Assembly: GCF_000003815.2 (NCBI RefSeq)
Contig: NC_049983.1
Coordinates: 5,258,461-5,309,704 of the forward strand
DNA length: 51,244 bases
Source: Branchiostoma floridae
Lineage: Eukaryota > Chordata > Leptocardii > Amphioxiformes > Branchiostomatidae
Reading direction: 5' to 3'
A model generated the notes under the pieces. The model was not told where the DNA came from. It saw nothing but the letters and a program-made list of their open reading frames with translations, and did no database searches. Position 1 is the stretch's first letter. Every line of letters begins with the position of its first letter. Of this stretch, positions 13,001 to 25,000 are shown one piece after another. The position numbers and the translations under genes were made by a program.

Positions 13001-16000
13001 TTTCGCAGGACGCCTTGCGAAAGACTGCAAAAGACACTGCGAAAATTTGCGTAATGCGCTGCGTAATTTTGCAGAACGCTTTGCGAAATATTGCGTAAGA
13101 CACTGCGAAAGTTTGCGCAACACGCTGCGAAATTTCAAAGGTTTCACGCAAACTGTCGCGTATATCGTGAGCGCTGCTGTAACCACCGTCTATACATGAT
13201 TAGGTGTTTGAAGAAACACGGCTTCACCACTAGCGACTTAGTACATGTGTACATAGGGTTTGTCCGCCCCACCCAGGAATACGCCTGCCAGGCATTCCAC
13301 CATGGGCTTACAGTAGAACAGTCACGTATGATAGAGCGTGTCCAGCTCAGACCCTGTAAGATCATTCTTGGTCGTTCATACAGTTCCTACAGTTCAGCGC
13401 TACAAATGTGTGATCTAGAACCTCTGCATGTAAGACGTAAAGTTCTCTGACTAAAGTTTGCCAGATCCCTTGTTCATTCTGAGTTTTCCAACTGGCTCCC
13501 ACCACACATAGCCTGTGTTTACACAATCTCTCAATGGCTGGGGTTAATGACCCCGTCCCCGAGAGCGGCAATACTATAGGGCCGGCCGCTAGGAGCACGA
13601 TTTTAGTCAGGCTACCACCACACATCGCTCTGAGGCACATTGTCGGCACCTCAGGAATGCTGACAACCTTAGCCAGTTTAACTGCCGAACATCACGGTTC
13701 AAGAACACCAGGCTACGATATGGCGTCGATCTGTTAAACTCACATTAGACTTTGAAGTGTCACATATTTATATTTCCTAATCAGATGGACATTGTTTTTG
13801 TCTTTAATAAATAAACCAGTTCTCTCCCATAACAGTAATATCCATTACTCTCAAATACCATCAACCAGACCATCAGACCATCAACAATACATAATATCCA
13901 CAAAAAGCAATAAATATTTCATGGAGGTATGAGGTCCCCGAACTCTTTGTTATTACAGCCAACTCAATTTCTAAATGGTAGACTAAGGAAATACATAAAT
14001 GTCATATGATGTAGGTGTCTGTGGATTGTTATTAGCTGCATTGACTGTTACGTATACGTCTGACAGCAGGACCAAAGCAGATGCTATCAAGTGGAATACT
14101 TCTCTCATGAAGAAGCCAGGAGAACTGACCTCTAGTCTGGACAGTAGCCTGTCCTCGTCGATGAGTGCCTGCCAGCTGGACTCAGAGGCCTCCTGTGTTT
14201 CTGCCATCACCCTCTGTAGTGTAGCCAACTTGTTCTCCAGCATCTGTTCTCTGTGGGCTGCTTCCTACATGATGTACATGTACACATTGTACATAATGGT
14301 TCTAAGAAGTTCCTCTTAACCTAGTCTGAAGACTCTTAGCTTGTAAGATTTAAATCAAATTTACAAAGCCACTGCTTTCGATACATATGAAGTATAACAT
14401 GATTTCTCCCCTTGTAGGATAAGGCTCATCCCTTGTAGTCTGAGTGGGTGAGTCATGTTGTACTAACCTGTAGATACTGCTGCAGCTGGTACAGGTCCTG
14501 TGCCTGGATCTGGATCACACTGGGAGGACCCATCTGTAGGGAACACAAAAAACAGAGTCAGATCCTCTGAAGATACACCTTGTTGACAAACCATATTTCT
14601 TGTAATAAAGGATGCACTTTTTCTACATTTCAACTTTGTGAGTATAAAAAGTGCTTCAAGTCCAACTCATTTGAGTTTTTCTCTCCAGATAAATAGCTAC
14701 AATCCAGCAAATTCCCAGCGGGCTTTCACCCTGAACCTTCATAATTCATTCATTTCTCTTATGCTTACTATTTACTAAAACAAAAAAAAACTATTTTATC
14801 TACTGAACAGCACAAAGTGTCAAGCGCTATGCACCTAGTCGGGAACAAATGGATCATGAGAGTGATTCTGAGCTTCATTGTATTATACACGTTTTAATAC
14901 ATTGTTGAAGCAAGCCCAAAAGTTGTACATGGCTCTCCTTCAAGTTGAACGAAATTCTCCATGGCCCTCCTTGGCTTACAGAAAAGTGTGAACAAATCCA
15001 TTAAGCAAAATACTTAAGGAACAGCTTACAATTATATGGTGAAGAGAATCTTGAAATGATAATGAAAAGAAAAGAGAAAAAAAAGACAGGGACTTTCTTT
15101 AAACATTAGCATTCTGACACAAGTCCAGAATGGTGTTACGTACCTGTGATCATTATTTCAAATCAGAAAATGAAGCAGGAAAATTGAGAGCCAAGAAACT
15201 GAATTGTATGACAGCAGTGTCTATGCTGCTTATTAGGGGTGGGTATCGGTACAGGAAATTCTGGTCCAGGTCTGACCTGAGCCTGGACCTGATTGTCTTG
15301 TGAATGGATGATAAAACAAAAAGGTCTCTTTCACGACAAAGAAATCTGTTTGGTGGAGTATGCAGCTCTAACATTTGTTTGTATGCCTTTGTATATTTGA
15401 CTGTAGAAAAGTTGTGAAAATAATTATAAACTAGACTGTTTTGCTCTTATTTCCTTGGACCAGTAAGCCCCAAAATCTGCTGATAATGTGTCCATTTTCT
15501 AATCAGCGGGTCCAAAAATCCAGTCCAATGATTTTTTTCAGGTCTGTTTTTTTTTTTCGAAGAAGATGTACCAGTACCCACCCCTGACATGTACACATGT
15601 ATATGAACTGACCAGCTGCAAAGGTGGTCCCGGAGCCATGCCATTTCTTGGTTTGAATTCCGTTCCGTCTGGGTTGTACAAGTGGATCTGTGCTATGATG
15701 CAGCCGTGAGTCACTGGAAAAATTATATGCATATCTAAATAACTTTGTAATCAGGAATATCAGAAAACAAAACTAACTAGAGTTCCACGAACACATACCT
15801 TTGCCAAATAAACCAGATTTGTTATGTAGAATGATGTCTGCAGACAAATGCGTTACTCATTTCATTTTCTTTATAATTATATGCTTGGAGTTGGTTTATA
15901 AAATTTCGGCATTCATTATGCAAATTAGATCCCAAGTTACAATTAATTGATATCAAATTGTATCAAGCATTACTTAAGCTATCAGCATACCAAAAATCAT

Positions 16001-19000
16001 GATGATCCTTTGATCCATTCTCTTTCAAAGTCTTTAAATACAGCTCTTACTCTCTTCCCTCTTTCTCAGTTACATATGTGACAACTTTGATGAAAGTACT
16101 ATAATGGAATGCAGTGGATTTATTAACTTTTCCTAATCAATTATGCAAATTACCTGTTTTTTTGCATAATAAGTATCACATTATATAAGTCTTCACTTGG
16201 GCTATCTACATGCCAAAAATCATGACGATCCGTCAACACGTTCATATTTTCTCATTAATTATGCAAATGAGATCATCATCTGCATGATAAATATGTATTG
16301 ACATTTCTCTCTTTCTCAGCTACATATGTGACAAGTTTTAAAGTCCTATCATGGAATGTAGTGAATTTACAAAATATCCTCATTAATTATGCAAATTAGC
16401 TGTTGATTTGCATAATTGGTATCTCATTATGTAGGTCTTCACTTACGCTACTTACATACCAAAAAACATGATGATCCGTCAACATGTTCATATTTTCTCA
16501 TTAATTATGCAAATGAGGTCATCATTTGCATAATTGATATCTATCGACATTTCTCTTCTTCCCAGCTACATATGTGACAAGTTTGAAAGTCCTATCATGG
16601 AATGCAGTGGATTTATGAATTTTCCTCATTAATTATGCAAATTAGCTGTTGATTTGCATAATTAGTATACCATTATGTAAGTCATCACTCATTCTATCTA
16701 CATACCAAAAATCATGACGATCCGTCAACACGTTGTAGAGTTATTCTCGTCCAAAGTTTGAAAGGAAACCGGCGCCTGCAGTTCTAAAAAAGCCGCTAGG
16801 GGGCCCAAACTCACAGCACTTACTCTCTGCCTTAAGGACTATCTACCACTCAAAAATCATGACCACAGCACCAGAACACGAGATATAAAATATTGAGTTT
16901 CCGCTGCAGTACCTTAGCAAGCCGCTAGGGGGCCCATTATCGAACTTGACCTTCGTTTTCCCGACCCCTACCCACCTACCAAATATCATCGGGATCCATC
17001 CAAGGCTTCTCGAGTTATGCTGTTAACACACAGACACACAGACAGACTCACAAGCCTAAAACATAACCTTAGCCATTCTGGCAAAGGTAAAAATGGGAGA
17101 CTTTGTTGGAAGACTACAAAATGCTTTTGATATACATTCTGTATCCCAATGTGTCTTGGAAAAAATAAAGAAGTGATATCATGCAAACACGTACGGCATT
17201 AGATAAAACCCTAGTCCACCTTTATCTGTGGGGAAACCTACATTCGTTGTTTTTAAAAGCAGGTTGTTTATGGATATCAAGTCGACATGGTTTCAAGTTG
17301 CAATATTTTCAAAATACAACAGTTTGAAAACACTGTACGTTTACTTGATATCCCAAAATACCCTGCTTTTATAAACAATGGATATGGGTTACCCTGTGGA
17401 TAAAGGTGAACTAGCTTTACATGTATGTAAGCTACATGATACACTATATGTTGTATCATTCTGAATTAATGATTTATCAAATCATATATTAGAATATGAT
17501 TTTCTTGTATCTTGATTCATTATGTTTCCAAAGCAAAACATTTTGTTTTCGTAGCCGGGTTCCAATTTTTTTTCCGAATTTAGCCAATCAAAACTCAGGT
17601 CAAAACTCAGAAGAGGGCGACAGCCAATCAAAACTCAAAACTGGGCGATGATGTCACCACCAGCCCAGTACAACGTGTAGCTTATAGAATGTTTGCCCTC
17701 CCCAATCTGCTTGTTGCTTATTCAATGTACCCTTTTTATTAATTTTGCCATGTTTGCTTTCATTTTTTACATAGCATACGATACGTTATAATAATATATA
17801 AATACTCAAAGAGTCAAGGTTTAAAATGTAAAATAATCAAACAATGGAGTGTGTTTTAAAACACTCCCTGACAATTCCCGTTGTGGGCGCCCGCCTAGCT
17901 ACGTTACTCGTGTATCTGACCCGTTCCCAGGTGGACGGCCTCTCAGCTGAGGTCTGGTGGAAACGCTGGTTTTGAGTAGGATTTACGTGAGGATTGAGGA
18001 AAATGTAGACAGGTGGGAAGGTGCACACGGGTGGGAAGGAACGCTTCGTAACATTTTTTACTATTGTGTGTGACTAGAATCAGGTACATTGACCAAGGGC
18101 CACGGACAAGTAATACTGCATTTTCGCGAAAAATGCTGCCTTTCTAAATTCTAGTTTCTTTTCTGACAATTTTTCTTTTTTTCTCCCCTTCGAAAACATT
18201 CTGTATTTTCGTCAAAAATGTGGCCCTTCTAGTTATAATTTTGTAAGAGCTCCCTTGAAAATCACAAGTTAACAGAATGGACCACCTAAAGATTGTTAGA
18301 TAAATAGATGATGTTTCTACAAGGTGCCTTCTTACCTGTACATCCGTGAACAGATAGAAAAAGTGACAGTACCGACAGAAGACACAATAGCAAAAGCTGG
18401 CACTTTTGGGGCACAGTTGTTACAGAAACAATTGTCATTCCAGAGCAACACTGATCAAATATAACATAACATGTATTTTATTTTTAGAAGAAGTTTAAAA
18501 ATAAGAAAATAAGTCCCAAAGCTGGATTGTGGCAACATGCAAAAAAAAAATGCTTTTTGCATGTTGTTGTTATTAAAGTGTCACTTAACATGTATGTTGC
18601 TCTTTGCAGAAGGACCATTTGCAGCAGTACTAATCTATTGTTTGAATAATATTGGACTGTACCTTTTCTGGAGTTTTCCATGACATCCACCCCAAATTGA
18701 ATGATATCGCCAGAGTGGATCTCATGGGCAGGGCTCTCCTCAGACCCTTTACTCAGTCTCTGGTTGTTCACAAAGGTACCATTGCTGCTCTTCGTATCTT
18801 GCAAGAAGAACTGCAAAGTAAAAACCTTGTTTGTTTAAATGTACAATTGTAACAGATGTGGCACATATGTAAATTAGTTTGTTTGTTTTGCCTGGTTTGT
18901 GCCTTGATATATTAGTAGGCCCTGTGATTAGGTACTAATGATTGGTAAGATTATATTAACAGTTACTGAACTTAACTCACTATGTAGGTTAAATCATGTT

Positions 19001-22000
19001 GATGATGATGTCATACAGGTATAAATTGTGTGCTCAAGAGGACATTTTGGTGTGCTGTAGTTATAATTATGTTTTAACTGTTGAAAACTTAGGCACGATC
19101 TACACACAGTTTTTCCTGATATCGGCGATCCTACAACCTCTCGCCGACAGCTTTATTTCATCGTCTAGATGGAACTACTATATCGATATTACGATATCGG
19201 GAAAATTTCTCCCGAAAGGTCCGGACCATTCGTACGATACCTTACGATGTACATGTACATGTATTAAACAGTTATCAACATCAAGTCTCATAATCATCAA
19301 AAAACATTGTTCTAAAGACCTTTTCACAATTGTCTTGACCAACTAAATATTTAAAGTATATATACTCTCAGTACTGATGCTTCATTGGTACATCTCTTCA
19401 CATCACTTTTAATTCAAGTATCTTTTCTGTGGTGCTACATCATGTATTATGGCATTTGGTGGAATTTTGCGAGTTGATGTCACAACAAAGGGCTCCTTTT
19501 CTTAAAATTGATATTTGTTTGCAAAACAAGAATAAACTGGTAGAAGAAATCTGGTAGTACAGATTCCGCTTAATTCAGTCACCAATTTGCCAGGCCTATT
19601 CTACAGTCAGAGTTGAATATGTGACCAGCTTTAGCGCCATGGGTTGGGATGGGGGTGTAGCTTGAAAAACCCAATACAGTCCATATACTATGATATAGTC
19701 CAGTTATAAGAAACTCACAGGTCCAAAATAGTTGTTCAAAAGTCACTCAGAGATCAGGCCATACTTTTTTATCGGTTGACACATGTACAGTGTTGGCGAG
19801 TTCCTATAGCTGTTACTGGTGTTACTGGGAAATCTAACTTCTCACTGTTTCTGGTAGTGCGGCCAGTTATCTGAAATCTTTGCGGAGGTAACCAGTCTCT
19901 GTACTTAGATTTCAAGAGTGACAATTAGCAAACTTAACACACAACAGTTCCCTTCTCTCGGATAGCAGCGACAATCCTAGCCGTTGAAGTACAGGCAGGG
20001 GCTACATACTCCAGGATAGGTCTAATGTATCCTGTATAGATGGTTGTAAGGTCACTGTGGGAGAATTTAAACCTTTTGAGTCGTTTGACAGCGTGCAAAG
20101 TACCCACTTGCACATTGCAACCACTTTTTGCTTCGTGCAACTTACTTCTTAACTCAGGTTGCACAGGGTGCAACTTAGATTTTGAGCCTCAGAACTTGAT
20201 TTTGTTCTCAATTTACTTGGAAGAAATAAATGGACTGTAGCAGCTCCATTTCATATCATTCAAATACGTATGTATTGTACTTTTTTTCTTCAGAAATCAG
20301 TGAATTGTAGGTGGTGCAACTTGAAATTCAGTTGTGCAACCTAGTTTTTGCCCTAGCTCAGAAAAGTATTTTGTTTAAGGAAGTACAGCTTCTTTTAGAT
20401 GCACTCCCCAGCATGTAGTTCACTTGTTTGTCCCAGCGTAGGTTGTTTTGGACAATCACACCAAGTAGTTTCAAGCAGGGACTGTAGCGATGGCAGCAAT
20501 GGTGGATTCCGGCTAATGTAAATATGCATGACCATACACTTATCACTGTTCAAAAGCATATGGTTGGTTTTACTTAGACCAGGAGTTTAACTCATCCAGA
20601 AGGGTTCGAGTACCTGCTTGTTTCGAGTTCATGACATTTACATGATAGAGAAGGATGCGAATGGCCCGGCACTCGGGCTATTCGCACTGATGTATTGCCT
20701 TTATTCACTAGTAATTGTTTTGGTGACCTGCCAGTAACGATATGGTCGGGGTGAGGGGTCTTGTTACTGAGCTACAACCAGTAGATTTCTAGCGAGGACA
20801 CGCCCTCTTCTTAGTCGATTCTTTCACATACAAGTTAACCAATTACCGCTGATCTGGTGGACGGGGGGACAGGGGGAATATATCACACCTATTGTCTGTT
20901 GATTATAAAATAATTTTTGTCGAGCTTCCTTTGAACATTTTGCTAGTTATTTGGAATTGGAGTATAACGTTATATTTGATAATGCAACTAGGTCGTAGTC
21001 TTACCTTGTAAGTTTTATAACTGGGTACTATGACTCCTTTCAAAATATACCTACAAGGTATGTATGAAGACTGCATATTGTGCTCATTAACTAAGTTAAA
21101 GGATTGTTTGTGATGTTTCTTTTTCATTGTTTCCTTTTCACAGATGAGTTGCAAATACATATTTGTAAACCACACCACCAGATCTGTAATGCTTCACCAA
21201 TTATCTCCAACTACTAGTATCACTTCAATATATTTCAATGCATGCACAGAAATGGCACCAACAGACCAAAGATCTTTGAAGAAACATACAAAACTTCACA
21301 ATGTTTGGAGGGCTTGCAAGAAGCAAAGACCTATGTGAAGCAACGTTTCAATTTTAACTGTCTAACACTGTGCATAAGGAATAGTGAAATATTATCGAAA
21401 GAAGAAAGTACACCACCTCGGGTTTGTTTGTTTGTGCCTTTATTAATACTCGGTTCGAACCCGAGTTCATTAGTTAAAAAGTTTTTTCGCAAATCAACTA
21501 CGCCACGCTACATGACTGACTCGGTGTGCTAATAAAACTGAAGTAACGGCACATGTGATAACACACATACGGCTCCGAATCTGACCTACTTTAAGAGACT
21601 CTTAAAATAAGGGCGGGGGGGCAGCTGCCCCCCCCCCCCGGAAAATATGTTGGGGGGGGGCAAAAAAAGCAAGCTGGAACCTTGTGGGTTTTTTTTCATG
21701 ATGGAAATTTTATTAAATCAAGCTAGTCTAACAGCAAAATTTACCCCTGAAAATGCAAGAAATGGCGTTTCAGAGAGTCCCGATTTTAAAATTTCGCCAG
21801 ACCTCCCTTGTGACGGCCCGCATCTTCGGCACAGGACAATATGTTACGTGATCGTTGCTCTCAAAAATACGGGAGCGTCGCTATCAAAAATCTTTTAAAC
21901 TAATCAAAAATGTTACTATCGTACTTAGCTTATAACTAAGTTTACAAGCATAATGTGGACCCCAAATACAGAAAATAACGTTTCAGACGGTCAAGATTTC

Positions 22001-25000
22001 AAAATTTTCTCCGAACCTCCCTAGCGATGACTTGCGCGTCAGGCGCTCACAACGACATGGTGAAAATTTGTGTGGGTCAACGCCCTCAAACATCTCTTTC
22101 TTTGACAAAAATGGCATTAGATTTAGCAAAGTCTGCCAGCAAAATAATGGCGTTTCAACGGGTGCAAATTTCGAAATTTCCCCAGACCAACCTTGCGACA
22201 GCTCGCACCTTCGGTACTCGAAATTGTGAAAATATTTGGGGGGCAATTTGCCCTCGCTAAAACCATTTGTTTTCCTAACGGGCCGATTTGAGCTTCTCAT
22301 GAATAAATAAAGTTTCAAACAAAAAAACAACAATACGGAAATAGTTGCAGGTTTGGAGGGGGTGTAAGTTGTGGTGAGCTCGGTCTGCTGTGTTGTTCGT
22401 GCAAAGGCCGACGGGAGTAGAACAGTTTCGCAGTCGGCTCAAATCGCGTTTGCAAAACCCTGCTCAAACCAATGAACCGCCAAGGGGGCTAACTCCACTA
22501 ACTACATAACAATGACTGGGTAGGAAATGCTATCGGGGAAGAGCGTTACCAATAGGGGTGACCAGCAGTGTGTACTTGTTCCACCGAGATTCCCGGGAAT
22601 CATACACTATGACACACTCAGTGTACTCGATCCACTTAAATATTCCCGAGAATCAGACACTAACACACACATGTCTTGGTCCAACACTGAAAGAAATTAT
22701 CCGAGAATCATACACTAACATACACTGTGTACTCAGTCCACTGAAAGATTCCCGGGAATCATACACTATTACACTATAAAACACACTTTGTGTACTTGGT
22801 TCACTGAAACGTTGGTGGGAAATCTGAGTCTCGCATCTGATTGGCTACAATGATGTCATCGTCTTGTGCAGCAGCGATCCTAACGACCAGATATGGTACT
22901 GCTGGTAACGCTGTTCCCCGGAAATCAGACTTAACAAAATGCTGCATACCTTCTTTATTATTAGGTGTTGCGTCCCAAGGAATCTTATATGGCTAGTAAG
23001 TAACACGTAGATAATAAGTAGTATCAACATGTTTTATTTCATTGTGGCATTTTGCCGAAAACAAGGGCTTTGAAACTGCATTTCCTACCTATTCATTATT
23101 GTTCTTAACACCAGGGTTTGAAATGCCACCTCCATATGCAGGTTTGTGCAGGTAAAATTGAAGCTGTGCAGGTATTTCTGGTGTCTACTTGCACCTACAA
23201 GGTAACCTGCACTGGTCCATGTTCTGATTTTTATGTAAATGTCTTATGATGCAGGAGTTATCAGCTGTAAGTAACTGTTACCACCCATAAGGCCACACCA
23301 ATTTAATTTCTTGGTTCACGGATTTTTTAATAAAAAATATGGAGCGAAAGGGCGAAATAAAAATAAAAATTATAAAATGGTTGGGGTAAAGGTAAGGGCT
23401 AATCCAAAACATAAAGAATACAAAGTTTTCAGCTTGAAAAAGTACAAAAACACTATTACTGTACAGTAACAGCACCTGTTCGTTGAAAATTACAAAAGAA
23501 GTGTCAGTTTTTTATGTTTGTCCCATTCTTCTTGAATGAAAAATATAACTGCAATAATAATACCCACATTTTAAGGAGCTTATAATATAAAGGCCAATTT
23601 GCTACACCAGAAAGTTAGTGAATGGTTTCATTAATGGTGAAAATTTGCTGAGTGGTAATTTTTATTTTTTATTTTTTATCCAAAAAAAAGGAGCGAGCGA
23701 ATCCGTGAACCAAGAAATTAAATTGGTGTGGCCTAAAGTATAAAAGGAAAAATAGCACTGTTTCCTGAACAATTTCAGTATAATCCATACTTCCTAAATT
23801 CAGAGTGGTGCAAGTAAAATTTGTCTGGTGCATGTAATCTTCAATGTTACCTGCACCAGTGCAGGTATGCAGAAAAAAGGATTTCAAGCCCTGTTAACAC
23901 CAAAGTGTTCGGAAGTCGGTGTTCAGCAAACTTTGGGTGATTTCGGCAACCGTTCGTATGTGTGATTCTTTGGAATCGACAGTGTGTTTGTGTAACCGCT
24001 AAGTGTGCGATTCTCTGGAATCTTTTAGTGGACGGGTGGACGGGAATCTTTGCGTGAACCGAGCACACAGTGTGTGTAACTGTACAATTCTCAGAAATCT
24101 TTCAGTGGACAGAGTGTTACAATGTACGATTCTTGGGAATCTTTCCGTCGACCGAGTACACAGTGTGTGTAAGTGTACGATTCTCGGGAATGTTTCAGTG
24201 GACCGAGTACCCAGTGTATGTTTAAAGGCGCCCAGAGCAGTTTTAGTGCATTAAAATTGGGGATATTCTGGATGAGACAATCGGTACGGTATTGACATTT
24301 ACTTCACCATTCTAGCACATTTGTGTCATTATTTCGTACTTTCAGCGTTTAAAAGGACGCACAAACATGCCGCAAACGGACCCCTTTGATTTATTATATC
24401 CTACAATAAATCAGCACAGGATCGAGCCACTAACGTTTTCCCGTCGGTACTTTTCGGAGATTTTCGAACGCATGAGGTCACCGAGCAAATTGAATCTGAT
24501 TCGCCCGTTCGCAAATCGAAACTTTATTCGAACAAGTGACGACATCTCTGGAAGCGTCCGGGATTCATCGGTCATGTTCACGTGCTTTCCACAAATTTGA
24601 AATAATGGCACGTGCAGCGCTCAGATTTTTAGTTCTCACCACTCAACGACGTATCAACTTTGCTCAATAAAGGTCGATATGCAATGAGAATGTGTTATTC
24701 AAGCTTAGGCCATACCAATTTAATTTGTTGGTTCTCGGATTTTTTCCTAAAAAAATTGAAGCGACAGGGCGAAAAAAAAAAAAAAAAAAAAAAACTTGTA
24801 ACAAGTCTGGGTTCAGGTCCAGGCTGGTTAGTCCAGACCTGAACTCATGGTATACGTGTGATAGAAATAGTTAATCAGTTAAAATTACATGCAAAATTGC
24901 ATGTTGGCATAAATTTGTACAATATACATTAAATTATGTACAGTTGCTACAGTAAACAGAAATGTTCACAAAACATCTCAAATAGACCAATATAGTATTT

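Larger units (their letters stand above)
9708..13945. repeat. Possible composite related to the octamer-rich repeat family
   Basis: It starts TTACCTCCATGACATTTCAT with a TGTCTGTCTGTGTACAAGAT AACTCAAGAACGG run, and ends GGAGGTATGAGGTCCCCGAA CTCT (13923-13946). This parallels the TTACCTTTGCC...AACTCAAGAAG...GGTATGTGTTCGTGGAACTC plan of the 1.3 kb family. The AACTCAA(A)GAACGGCTGG segment is duplicated near 10151. A TIR element (10432-11530), a minisatellite and a LINE remnant lie inside. That one unit spans all this is tentative. Confidence 0.4.

Noticed and set aside
15900-16680. Regularly spaced ATTATGCAAAT motifs considered as a CRISPR-like array
   Set aside because: The motifs are parts of ~246-bp homologous subunits within a dispersed eukaryotic repeat; there are no unique spacers of constant length.
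24367-24600. 77-codon frame [19 protein letters not shown] as a transposase fragment
   Set aside because: No transposase motif is visible and it has no continuation; left as part of the TIR element.
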